A stretch of DNA of 6,756 bases from Spirochaetaceae bacterium (GTDB taxonomy: Bacteria > Spirochaetota > Spirochaetia > DSM-27196 > SKKC01): the NCBI GenBank assembly GCA_003554375.1, contig PWGF01000502.1, positions 1 to 6,756 on the forward strand, read 5' to 3'. Of this stretch, positions 1-4,702 are shown in pieces. The position numbers and the translations under genes are program-made. Numbering within the stretch: position 1 is the stretch's first letter; each line of letters opens with the position of its first letter. Under the pieces are notes generated by a model. The model made no database searches. It worked only from the letters and a program-made list of their open reading frames with translations, and was not told where the DNA came from.

Positions 1-283
1 CAAGCCCTTCTGCGTCGGCCGGATCCACGCCGTCTTCGAGCTCGAGGGTGTACTCCTTCTCGTCGTCCACCACCTCAACCGGCGACTCCACCGAATCACC
101 CTGGTCGTCCAGGAGGGCCGTAACCGCGGGCGGATCTAACTTGTGCTCATCATCGTCCGGATCGGCGAAAGGATTGCGGCAACTAGAAATGGTAAGACTG
201 AAAATCAACAGCAGTATGAACGGGATCAGTAATTCTCGCCGTCCCAATTGCGAAAGGCCTAATACACTCAGAATACGTGCCAT
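1..283 (-). CDS. Partial lipoprotein, function unknown (C-terminus off window)
   Basis: The reading frame is open from ATG at 283 to the left edge (94 codons seen). The N-terminus has a charged n-region with two arginines (residues 15-16), a hydrophobic core at about residues 18-31, and a lipobox ILE-SER-SER-CYS ending at Cys35. This predicts signal peptidase II cleavage and lipid anchoring to a membrane. The mature part is very acidic (a run of Asp/Glu from residue 41, then Asp/Glu/Val/Pro-rich stretches), as expected of a disordered linker after the lipid anchor. A strong Shine-Dalgarno (GGGAGGG) lies about 5 bases before the ATG and a promoter lies upstream. The function cannot be told because the folded domain is outside the window. 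It appears unrelated to the TA genes and probably marks the left border of the accessory region. Confidence 0.82.
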   Translation of the reverse strand, partial: MARILSVLGLSQLGRRELLIPFILLLIFSLTISSCRNPFADPDDDEHKLDPPAVTALLDDQGDSVESPVEVVDDEKEYTLELEDGVDPADAEGL

Positions 284-308
284 AGTCCCTCCCTTTTAAC
301 TACGTACC

Positions 309-337
309 AGTATAACACCACAAAAAGTATTCTCCAA
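309..337 (-). promoter_or_regulatory. Sigma70-type promoter for the lipoprotein gene
   Basis: Read on the minus strand, TTGGAG (337-332) is followed after 17 bases by TATACT (314-309). The -10 box matches the consensus at 5 of 6 bases; the -35 matches only in TTG. The predicted start near 302 leaves a short leader that carries the GGGAGGG ribosome binding site. The surrounding 300-360 stretch is clearly AT-richer than its neighbours. Confidence 0.5.
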
Positions 338-412
338 TCATTTTGTTACAAAAAGTTCGCCAATGTGCTGCGAAGTTCGGAGACACGCGCTCTGCGGTCG
401 GCTTCGGAAATA

Positions 413-466
413 ATGTGCAGTCTCGATACCTCGGTCATTTTAGCCTGCATCTCTCACGCGACCGGA
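413..466 (+). other. Possible PIN-domain N-terminal fragment (very tentative)
   Basis: From ATG at 413 the frame reads Met-Cys-Ser-Leu-Asp-Thr-Ser-Val-Ile-Leu-Ala, which resembles the first strand of a PIN-domain toxin, where an early Asp in an LDTS/LDTN context is the first metal ligand. The likeness stops after about 15 residues. The frame then runs on without a stop into the Phd remnant at 512. This could be a scrap of a deleted vapC or a chance match. No promoter or ribosome binding site supports it. Confidence 0.2.
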
Positions 467-511
467 TGGTGTATGGCCGGGGAGTCGAGCCATAGCAGCG
501 GGGGCGGCGCA

Positions 512-691
512 TTCGGACAAGAAACGGTTGCCGTCACGGATCGCGGTCGCTCGTTTATTGTCGTGGCCCCCTACGCCACAAGCGTGACGTCCGCGAGCTC
601 TTTGCCGATATGACCGGGGGCCTCATCTTTCACGAGGATTCCGGTTTTCTAATGACGGACAAACGAAACGAAGCCTCAGCCGGTGGAGCCC
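512..691 (+). pseudogene. Frameshifted remnant of a Phd/YefM-type antitoxin
   Basis: The segment encodes, in one frame, Glu-Thr-Val-Ala-Val-Thr-Asp-Arg-Gly-Arg followed by Val-Ala-Pro-Tyr-Ala, and after 580 in the next frame Lys-Arg-Asp-Val-Arg-Glu-Leu-Phe-Ala-Asp-Met-Thr-Gly. Both parts match the intact antitoxin at 1429-1659 in order. Lined up, the copy here has lost one base at about 575-580 (GCCACAAG against GCGCCCAAG). The N-terminal third of the DNA-binding domain is not recognisable upstream of 512. The match continues past the antitoxin end to a GCCGGTGGA shared with the start of the PIN gene at 1660, and the stop codon TGA is TCA here. It should therefore be a dead antitoxin whose toxin was deleted. 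Confidence 0.75.
580..618 (+). repeat. Direct repeat copy 1 (phd paralogue segment)
   Basis: These 39 bases match 1561-1599 at about 35 of 39 positions by hand alignment. They mark the best conserved part of two Phd antitoxin copies lying about 980 bases apart in the same orientation, with vapB and the broken vapC between them on the other strand. The pair implies duplication, or separate acquisition of near-identical TA modules. Confidence 0.7.
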
Positions 692-775
692 CACCGATGC
701 CCGGAATTGCTCGAGCACCACCACGCCTGCACCAACGGTTCAGCTTTCTCAATCTCGAAACCGGCCACATGCTGG

Positions 776-1087
776 GCATCCCGGTACGCAATCTGATAGA
801 GCTGCTGCAGGCGTAATGCGTCGTGGAAGAGTACAAAATCCAGATCGACTACGGTCATGAGTCCGAACAGCTCGATCTCCTGCCGAGCAATCGAATAAAG
901 AAAGCGGCCTTTGGATCTTACGCGTGACGGTAACCCAGAATTCGCTCAAGACCTGGACCGAAATCACCCCGTTTTCCGCATGCAAGACCTCTTTCACAAG
1001 TGTTAGCGCAGTGTGGTGCTTCTCCGGTTATCCGGCGTCGTTGGCATAGACCAGTACATTCGTATCGAAAAAGACGCTACCGTTCAT
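776..1087 (-). pseudogene. vapC: Broken VapC-type PIN-domain ribonuclease toxin
   Basis: From ATG at 1087 the frame reads like a PIN toxin: Phe-Phe-Asp-Thr-Asn-Val-Leu-Val-Tyr at residues 6-14 carries the first catalytic Asp (Asp8). Codon 20 is TAA (1030-1028). The same frame goes on with a family-like stretch ending in Gln-Val-Leu-Ser-Glu-Phe-Trp-Val. A frameshift at about 885-897 then moves the homology to another frame (Ala-Arg-Gln-Glu-Ile-Glu-Leu-Phe-Gly onward, to Tyr-Arg-Asp-Ala at about 776-787). The usual C-terminal third after that Asp-Ala is missing; the tail to about 690 is not recognised. The ATG overlaps the vapB stop by 11 bases, the usual vapBC coupling. VapC toxins cut tRNA or rRNA, but with one stop, one frameshift and a lost end this copy cannot make an active enzyme. 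Confidence 0.85.
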
Positions 1088-1310
1088 GAAGCTCATCCCC
1101 AGTCCAGGTAACGGGACCGACGATCGCGGTGCTTTCTTCCAAGAGCCGGTCCAGCTCTTCAATTCGAAGCTCGCGCCGCCGCTGTTCGCGGGCTACCAGG
1201 GATTCGATATATTCGCGCACCAACCCGTTGAAGCTTGTATCACGATCGATCGCGATCTTCTTAGCACGCTTCAGCACATCGTCGTCGATAGATATGGTTA
1301 CGTTTGCCAT
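1077..1310 (-). CDS. vapB: VapB-type ribbon-helix-helix antitoxin
   Basis: This 77-residue protein has the ribbon-helix-helix layout. A short beta strand (Asn-Val-Thr-Ile-Ser-Ile, residues 3-8) would dimerise and enter the DNA major groove. Two helices follow (about 10-22 and 26-40). A charged C-terminal tail (residues 41-77) ends in a Trp-Thr-Gly-Asp-Glu-Leu pattern typical of the toxin-binding end of VapB. I chose ATG at 1310 rather than an upstream start because the domain begins right there and AGGGTG lies about 6 bases before it. The gene is intact while its vapC partner, overlapping by 11 bases, is destroyed, so the antitoxin is now an orphan. It should bind its own promoter, and the region just upstream has palindromes suited to this. 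Confidence 0.88.
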   Translation of the reverse strand: MANVTISIDDDVLKRAKKIAIDRDTSFNGLVREYIESLVAREQRRRELRIEELDRLLEESTAIVGPVTWTGDELHER

Positions 1311-1325
1311 TTCACACCCTTTCCT

Positions 1326-1371
1326 GTGTAACACCTTTAGCCATTTTACACGTGTTCCACGCAAGATTCAG
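1326..1371 (-). promoter_or_regulatory. vapB promoter with two short palindromes (candidate operator)
   Basis: On the minus strand a weak -35 CTGAAT (1371-1366) is followed after 17 bases by TAAAAT (1348-1343), 33 bases before the vapB ATG. Two palindromes flank and overlap the -10: ACACGTGT (1348-1355) and GTGTAACAC (1326-1334, one-base centre). Their outer parts also form a GTGTAA/TTACAC inverted repeat. Ribbon-helix-helix antitoxins usually bind such paired short sites. Promoter strength is uncertain. Confidence 0.5.
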
Positions 1372-1392
1372 GGGCCAGCCGGCGCAATTCTC

Positions 1393-1421
1393 TTGACTAT
1401 GACCACTTTTATGGTCATATC
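1393..1421 (+). promoter_or_regulatory. Promoter and Phd operator: palindrome in the spacer
   Basis: TTGACT (1393-1398) serves as -35, and after 17 bases CATATC (1416-1421) is a weak -10. A 22-base inverted repeat, TATGACCA-N6-TGGTCATA with perfect 8-base arms (1398-1419), fills the spacer. Bound antitoxin would block RNA polymerase directly. The predicted transcription start is at about 1428-1429, on the ATG I favour, so the message would be leaderless. Confidence 0.6.
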
Positions 1422-1428
1422 ACGCCGC

Positions 1429-1659
1429 ATGAGGACCTTCGCAAAAGGCGAGTTCAAGGCCCGAATGCTCGAGATCATGCGTGAGATCGAGGCAACCGGC
1501 GAATCGGTTGTCGTCACGGATCATGGTCGGCCGTGTGTTCTTGTGGAACCTTACGCGCCCAAGCGTGATGTCCGCGAGGTCTTTGGCGATATGACAGGGC
1601 AGCTTGTGCTTCACCAGGATCCCGATCTGCCGACGACGGGAGAATGGAATGACTCGTGA
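1429..1659 (+). CDS. Phd/YefM-type antitoxin
   Basis: The product is 76 residues. The family pattern is clear: a start Met-Arg-Thr-Phe-Ala-Lys-Gly-Glu-Phe-Lys followed by helix-rich sequence, then Val-Val-Val-Thr-Asp-His-Gly-Arg-Pro (27-35), which corresponds to the usual VVITKRGKP strand-turn, and an acidic C-terminal region (residues 45-76) that would wrap the toxin. ATG at 1399 and 1411 are also in frame, but both lie inside the operator, and no start has a Shine-Dalgarno. The stop overlaps the ATG of the following PIN gene by 11 bases. Its partner is truncated, so it is effectively an antitoxin without a working toxin. A decayed paralogue lies at 512-691. Confidence 0.85.
   Translation: MRTFAKGEFKARMLEIMREIEATGESVVVTDHGRPCVLVEPYAPKRDVREVFGDMTGQLVLHQDPDLPTTGEWNDS
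1561..1599 (+). repeat. Direct repeat copy 2 (phd paralogue segment)
   Basis: This is the intact-gene counterpart of 580-618, with about 35 of 39 bases identical. It lies inside the C-terminal half of the Phd antitoxin gene. Confidence 0.7.
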
Positions 1660-1981
1660 GCCGGTGGATGTCGTTATTTTCGATACGTCGGCGCTGCTGT
1701 ACTGGACCTTGGCTCCTGAACGGCTCACGCCCCGGGCAAAAGAATACATAGGGCTTGCTGATCACAACTGGGATTGCACACCGTCCCGGTCACGTGGAAG
1801 CACCCTGCGGTATTGCTCAGAACTCACCCAACCGCTCCGTTCCGGAATCGCAAGGTCTACCCCGCCGACTTTTCAAGCTGTTGTTTCAGGCGGCGGGCGG
1901 ATACTCGAAGGCCGTCGAATACGGCCGACGCGGTCGCCTCATCGTAGCCGCCGTACACTTGGGAGCCGACGTGATCGATGA
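1649..1981 (+). pseudogene. Truncated PIN-domain toxin (VapC-like N-terminus only)
   Basis: The first 38 residues from ATG at 1649 look like a PIN toxin: Val-Val-Ile-Phe-Asp-Thr-Ser-Ala-Leu-Leu (8-17) with the first catalytic Asp at residue 12, then Leu-Thr-Pro-Arg-Ala-Lys. After about 1763 nothing resembles the family. The frame runs on to 1981 through unrelated sequence and then antisense through the end of hipA. The later acidic residues needed for metal binding are absent, so no ribonuclease activity is expected. It is coupled to the preceding antitoxin by an 11-base overlap. I infer a deletion that joined the toxin's fifth codon block to the 3' flank of hipA. An expressed 110-residue chimaeric peptide is possible but unlikely to be stable. 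Confidence 0.75.
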
Positions 1982-2996
1982 CTGCCTCCGTCCGTTCAAT
2001 CAGCTGCTCGATTATGTGGACAGTCGTGGCTTCAGGAACTCCGTGCCGGCGGCCAGTTTCTATCCAGTGGCGAGCGGAAATCCTGTCCCAGTGGTAATGC
2101 CTGTTCTTTCCGCTGACCGCCATGGCCATTCGAACCGATTCGAGCGGGATGCTGTTCCGTCCGCGACCAACGACGGGCCAGACGGACATGACATCGTAGA
2201 GGGGCGTGAGCCGATAATGTCCGCCGGATTCCAGGAAGATGCTGAAGTTCTTGGCATGGGCATCGGGCGCGGCAAGCATCCACATGAGGATCTGTGCGGA
2301 GAGAAACAGCTCCCGGTCCTTCGCTTCCTGACTTGAACCAAGCAGGGCCAGTATGTCCGCAATACCGGGACCACCGTCTGACTCGTACTTCTCTCCGGGC
2401 GGGGTGGCGGTCGCTTGACAGAAGTCCTCTACGGGTCTGCGGATTATCCAGGAGCGATCCCGGGACGAAACTCGGTCGAACCTTTCTACAATGAGTACCC
2501 GTTGATCCTCAAACTGCGCTACCCGGCTTTCGGCCACCGGGAGTTCGTACGCGGCGAGGACGCGGCCGCAGAGCCACTCGTTTTCCGGCGATCGCGAAAG
2601 ATCAACCCGATAGGTGGTCACCGTTCCAAGCGGGAGCTTAAGAATGTGCGTGGTCGGCGTTGCCGCACGGGGACGCAGCCACCGCCCATCGTGGAACAGG
2701 AGCGCCGTTTTTTCCTGTGCACCTGCCATGGAGATTCGGAAATTTTCGCGAGCCGCAGGAAAGGCAACGGAGCTCGAGGGGATAGTGCGGAGCAGCTCGG
2801 CGATGTCGCTTTCGGTCAGCGGAGAAGCTTCGACTCTGTGTACATCCGGCGGCTCGACATCGTCCGGGAGAATCTGAACGGCTCCCACGCAGTCGCGCCC
2901 TATCTCACGGAGGAGATCAAACGCCCCAGTCGAGGTGGCCACGCGCTCGCCATTTGCATAGACCGCGAGGGGACCGCCGCTCCGCCGCCGGGCCAT
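1857..2996 (-). CDS. hipA: HipA-type serine/threonine kinase toxin with internal N-terminal deletion
   Basis: The protein is 379 residues from ATG at 2996, two bases after the hipB stop; an in-frame GTG at 3005 is less likely because the GGAGG upstream is too close to it. Against E. coli HipA (440 residues) the family is clear: Phe-Arg-Ile-Ser at 86-89 with the autophosphorylated serine (Ser89, E. coli Ser150), Ala-Gly-Ala-Gln-Glu-Lys-Thr in the ATP loop, Lys120 in His-Ile-Leu-Lys-Leu-Pro, Asp245/Asn250 in the Asp-Ala-His-Ala-Lys-Asn motif, and Asp268 in Leu-Tyr-Asp-Val. HipA phosphorylates glutamyl-tRNA synthetase and causes dormancy. Here residues 1-20 resemble the usual HipA start, but they join directly to the Phe-Asp-Leu-Leu-Arg-Glu-Ile-Gly segment. 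Only 6 residues separate Val19 and Phe26, where E. coli has 73. About 67 residues of N-subdomain 1 are missing in frame. The kinase core may still be active. Confidence 0.9.
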   Translation of the reverse strand: MARRRSGGPLAVYANGERVATSTGAFDLLREIGRDCVGAVQILPDDVEPPDVHRVEASPLTESDIAELLRTIPSSSVAFPAARENFRISMAGAQEKTALLFHDGRWLRPRAATPTTHILKLPLGTVTTYRVDLSRSPENEWLCGRVLAAYELPVAESRVAQFEDQRVLIVERFDRVSSRDRSWIIRRPVEDFCQATATPPGEKYESDGGPGIADILALLGSSQEAKDRELFLSAQILMWMLAAPDAHAKNFSIFLESGGHYRLTPLYDVMSVWPVVGRGRNSIPLESVRMAMAVSGKNRHYHWDRISARHWIETGRRHGVPEATTVHIIEQLIERTEAVIDHVGSQVYGGYDEATASAVFDGLRVSARRLKQQLEKSAG

Positions 2997-2998
2997 GG

Positions 2999-3247
2999 CT
3001 ACCACGCCTCCGATTGTTCGTCATGAGCAGGCACGCGTGGTCGAACCACGAGGTCGGCATCAAGAGCCGCGACAAGGGCCAGGAGACTCCGCACCGTCGC
3101 CCGCTCCGGCTCCCGTTCGAGAACCGAGACGGTCTTCTGAAGAAGGCCCGAGCGATCGGCAACGCTCTTCTGCGTCCACCCCGCTTCCTTTCGCAGAGCC
3201 TGCAGTATCTGGCCCAGTTGCCCCGCGGTCCTGACGGTATAGTCCAT
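2999..3247 (-). CDS. hipB: HipB-type Xre-family antitoxin and repressor
   Basis: This 82-residue helix-turn-helix protein is close to E. coli HipB in length (88). Residues 8-58 hold the Xre fold: Leu-Gly-Gln-Ile-Leu-Gln-Ala-Leu-Arg-Lys, then Gly-Trp-Thr-Gln-Lys-Ser-Val-Ala (23-30) and Leu-Leu-Gln-Lys-Thr-Val-Ser-Val-Leu-Glu (35-44), the recognition helix. The last residues are Glu-Ala-Trp; a C-terminal Trp is also the last residue of E. coli HipB, where the tail contacts HipA. ATG at 3247 has no Shine-Dalgarno and lies about 6 bases past the -10, so translation is probably leaderless. It leads the hipBA operon, two bases ahead of hipA, and should repress it together with HipA. Confidence 0.9.
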   Translation of the reverse strand: MDYTVRTAGQLGQILQALRKEAGWTQKSVADRSGLLQKTVSVLEREPERATVRSLLALVAALDADLVVRPRVPAHDEQSEAW

Positions 3248-3252
3248 GACTC

Positions 3253-3281
3253 ATCATATACCTTCTGAGGTATAAATACAA
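3253..3281 (-). promoter_or_regulatory. hipBA promoter with primary HipB operator
   Basis: On the minus strand TTGTAT (3281-3276), a 17-base spacer and TATGAT (3258-3253) form the promoter. The spacer is nearly filled by the perfect inverted repeat TATACCTTCTGAGGTATA (3257-3274, 7-base arms, 4-base centre). This matches the general plan of E. coli HipB sites (TATCC-N8-GGATA): outward TAT steps and a GG/CC core. Transcription should begin at about 3247, on the hipB start codon. Confidence 0.7.
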
Positions 3282-3283
3282 CC

Positions 3284-3301
3284 TATACCCCACAGGGTCA
3301 G
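3284..3301 (-). promoter_or_regulatory. Second, degenerate HipB operator
   Basis: TATACC-N6-GGTCAG (3284-3301) matches the primary site TATACC-N6-GGTATA at 9 of 12 arm positions. It lies exactly 27 bases further upstream, just beyond the -35. Multiple spaced operators are known for E. coli hipBA. Its divergence suggests weaker binding or decay. Confidence 0.45.
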
Positions 3302-3380
3302 AGATTCCCCAAGCGTTTCTCAACCCACGACCGCACCGGCTCAGGAGAACCATCCAGAGCCGTTTCCGCAACCGCTACAG

Positions 3381-3424
3381 TTGTCTGACTTGACCTCGGC
3401 CGATATGTTGACTAAGTTTAGTCA
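3381..3424 (+). promoter_or_regulatory. Promoter and operator of the intact phd-vapC pair
   Basis: TGACTAAGTTTAGTCA (3409-3424) is an inverted repeat with perfect 7-base arms and a 2-base centre, ending on the first base of the ATG at 3424. Two core promoters fit: TTGTCT (3381-3386), 17 bases, TATGTT (3404-3409), which would leave a leader of about 8 bases; or TTGACC (3390-3395), 17 bases, TAAGTT (3413-3418), which would be leaderless. In both the operator covers the -10 or the start site. No Shine-Dalgarno is present. Confidence 0.6.
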
Positions 3425-3759
3425 TGATGGATTCGGATGCAAGAGAGCGTACACCAATTAACATGTTGGAAGCAAAGACGCACCTGTCTCGGCTGATTGC
3501 CGAGCTCGAGGAACATCCGGAGTCGGAAGTGGTTATTTCTCGGTACGGCCGGCCGGTCGCAAGACTGGTTGCCTACGAAACGGGCGCTCCGGCCGCCGCA
3601 AGAATCGGTTCCGCGCGCGGAGCATTCGCGGTTCCGGAAGACATCGACGCACCATACGGGGATCTTTCTGCGGTCTTTGCAGCTAACGGCACAGCGTCAG
3701 ACACTCTCGGCGAACGCGGCCTACCTGGACGAACGGAGTCCGAAGAGGATAACGAGTGA
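3424..3759 (+). CDS. Phd/YefM-type antitoxin of the intact pair
   Basis: The protein has 111 residues from ATG at 3424 (a second ATG follows at once). Residues 12-52 are a typical Phd DNA-binding domain: Ile-Asn-Met-Leu-Glu-Ala-Lys-Thr-His-Leu-Ser-Arg-Leu-Ile, then Glu-Val-Val-Ile-Ser-Arg-Tyr-Gly-Arg-Pro-Val-Ala-Arg-Leu. Residues 61-87 (Ile-Gly-Ser-Ala-Arg-Gly-Ala-Phe-Ala-Val-Pro-Glu-Asp-Ile-Asp to Val-Phe) form the usual toxin-binding segment of antitoxins paired with this PIN subgroup. Most relatives end near here; this one carries about 24 extra polar, acidic residues. Its stop overlaps the GTG of vapC by 4 bases (GTGA), giving translational coupling. It should bind the palindrome over its own start. 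Confidence 0.9.
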   Translation: MMDSDARERTPINMLEAKTHLSRLIAELEEHPESEVVISRYGRPVARLVAYETGAPAAARIGSARGAFAVPEDIDAPYGDLSAVFAANGTASDTLGERGLPGRTESEEDNE

Positions 3760-4142
3760 GACTACTGCTCGACACGCACGTAGCGCTGTGGGCCATCTGC
3801 GACGACGCGAGGCTTTCCGGCCGTGCGCGGGGCCTGATCGCGGACACGAAGAACACGCCGTACGTCAGCGCGGCATCGCTGTGGGAGATCGCGATTAAGC
3901 ACAACCTGAAGCCCGAGGCAATGCCGGTGAGCGCACCGGAGGCGCGACATTGGTTCGGAATCTCCGGCTACCGGGAGCTCGCGGTTTCCGGCGAACACGC
4001 GTCCTACGTGCAAGAGCTGCCTGACATCCACGCGGATCCGTTTGACCGCATGCTTGTAGCACAGGCGCTGTGCGAACCGCTACGGCTGGTCACGCGCGAC
4101 TCGATTCTTCCCCGCTACTCGGACACGGTGATTCTGGTATAG
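3756..4142 (+). CDS. vapC: VapC-type PIN-domain toxin, apparently intact
   Basis: This protein has 128 residues, the normal size for the family, and starts at GTG 3756 inside the antitoxin stop, with AGAGG about 8 bases upstream. The PIN metal-binding acids are all in place: Asp6 in Leu-Leu-Leu-Asp-Thr-His, Glu44 in Ala-Ser-Leu-Trp-Glu-Ile-Ala-Ile-Lys, Asp94 and Asp97 in His-Ala-Asp-Pro-Phe-Asp-Arg-Met-Leu, and Asp115 in Val-Thr-Arg-Asp. The Asp-Thr-His start and Trp-Glu-Ile-Ala-Ile-Lys motif place it with the Sll0205-like PIN subgroup that pairs with Phd antitoxins. It is expected to be an Mg-dependent endoribonuclease that inhibits translation; the target RNA cannot be told. It is the only toxin here without visible damage. 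Confidence 0.92.
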   Translation: MRLLLDTHVALWAICDDARLSGRARGLIADTKNTPYVSAASLWEIAIKHNLKPEAMPVSAPEARHWFGISGYRELAVSGEHASYVQELPDIHADPFDRMLVAQALCEPLRLVTRDSILPRYSDTVILV

Positions 4143-4230
4143 CGTGCCGGCACCGCGAAAGCGAGCCCATGGAATTCCCGATGACGGTTCCGACTCCTCG
4201 GCGAAAGGCCGGCTGATAATATGGCTCTCC

Positions 4231-4254
4231 TACCATACACTCCTATGGTACTAT
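4231..4254 (+). promoter_or_regulatory. Operator and -10 region of the ribbon-helix-helix antitoxin gene
   Basis: TACCATA-N6-TATGGTA (4231-4250) is an inverted repeat with perfect 7-base arms. Its right end overlaps TACTAT (4249-4254), a fair -10 whose predicted start falls at about 4261 on the ATG. A -35 is not clear at the right distance. An alternative -10 (GATAAT, 4215-4220) would give a leader of about 35 bases containing the palindrome. Confidence 0.55.
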
Positions 4255-4260
4255 TGCCGT

Positions 4261-4509
4261 ATGAAGACCAAGGTCACTTGCCGGATCGATGCACAACTCG
4301 TGGCGAGCGTTCGTCAGGCCGTAGAGAACGGAGCGGCTGAATCCATGAACGAATTCGTGCAGGACGCACTGACCCGGCGCCTTGCCGAGCTCCGCCGTCA
4401 AGGAATCCGCCGCAAGATACAGCAATCAGGGGACGATCCGTTGTTTGTCCAGGACGTACGAGACGCCGCCGCGGCATTCGACGCCACTTCGGACGACGGC
4501 CTTGGCTGA
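4261..4509 (+). CDS. Ribbon-helix-helix antitoxin, probably MazE-like
   Basis: This 82-residue protein has a ribbon-helix-helix N-terminus: strand Val-Thr-Cys-Arg-Ile-Asp (5-10), helix about 11-24, and a second helix (Ser-Met-Asn-Glu-Phe-Val-Gln-Asp-Ala-Leu, 28-37) that continues as a long charged helix to about 55. The C-terminal part (56-82) is acidic and would contact a toxin. ATG at 4261 was chosen because the fold begins there; the frame is open further upstream (to 4144) but that extension would run through the operator and does not look like protein. No Shine-Dalgarno is present. The next gene, 4 bases on, is a short MazF-like remnant, and ribbon-helix-helix MazE antitoxins are known, so this was probably its partner. 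Assignment to MazE rather than VapB rests on that neighbour. Confidence 0.82.
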   Translation: MKTKVTCRIDAQLVASVRQAVENGAAESMNEFVQDALTRRLAELRRQGIRRKIQQSGDDPLFVQDVRDAAAAFDATSDDGLG

Positions 4510-4513
4510 ATCA

Positions 4514-4702
4514 ATGCAGGATCTCAGGTGGAGTATCGTGTACGTGTACGTCGACCCGGTTGTCGGACGCGCCCGCCACGTGCAGCTTACGGACTTTGGT
4601 GCTCCGCGTCCTTCCGGTGCTACGCGTCTTCAGATAGCCATTCGGGGATATTCCGGTGTGTTATGCCTTGAAGATCCCCGGGTTGATGCTCATCGAGGGT
4701 GA
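4514..4702 (+). pseudogene. Possible truncated MazF/PemK-type toxin remnant
   Basis: The frame from ATG at 4514 gives 62 residues. Residues 5-19 (Arg-Trp-Ser-Ile-Val-Tyr-Val-Tyr-Val-Asp-Pro-Val-Val-Gly-Arg) resemble the first strand and loop of MazF endoribonucleases, which usually read like Gly-Asp-(Ile/Val)-(Val/Trp)-x-Val-(Asp)-x-(Asp)-Pro-x-x-Gly-x-Glu. The Gln-x-Gly-x-Arg-Pro that should follow is absent and no later MazF strand can be seen. The last 83 bases overlap the end of the convergent ATPase gene. A working toxin is about 110 residues, so this would be a dead 5' end. The match is short; another protein type is possible. Position directly behind a ribbon-helix-helix antitoxin supports the call. 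Confidence 0.45.

Noticed and set aside
471..493. Inverted repeat TATGGC/GCCATA as a possible operator of the phd remnant
   Set aside because: The arms are only 6 bases with an 11-base spacer, it does not resemble the operator at 1398-1419, and no promoter boxes surround it.
1755..3026. Long plus-strand open frames opposite hipA (for example 1755-2336 and 2415-3026)
   Set aside because: They are antisense to a clearly conserved HipA and show no family likeness; they arise from GC-rich codon use.
3302..3380. A minus-strand stretch reading Ala-Glu-Thr-Ala-Leu-Asp-Gly-Ser-Pro-Glu-Pro-Val-Arg-Ser-Trp-Val-Glu-Lys-Arg-Leu before a TGA, protein-like in composition
   Set aside because: It has only about 36 codons after an upstream stop, no start codon or ribosome site, and I do not recognise a family. 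It may be the tail of a deleted gene, but it cannot be supported as a feature.
4144..4260. An N-terminal extension of the ribbon-helix-helix antitoxin from 4144
   Set aside because: The extension would be translated through the operator palindrome, and its sequence has no fold character; the domain begins at the ATG at 4261.
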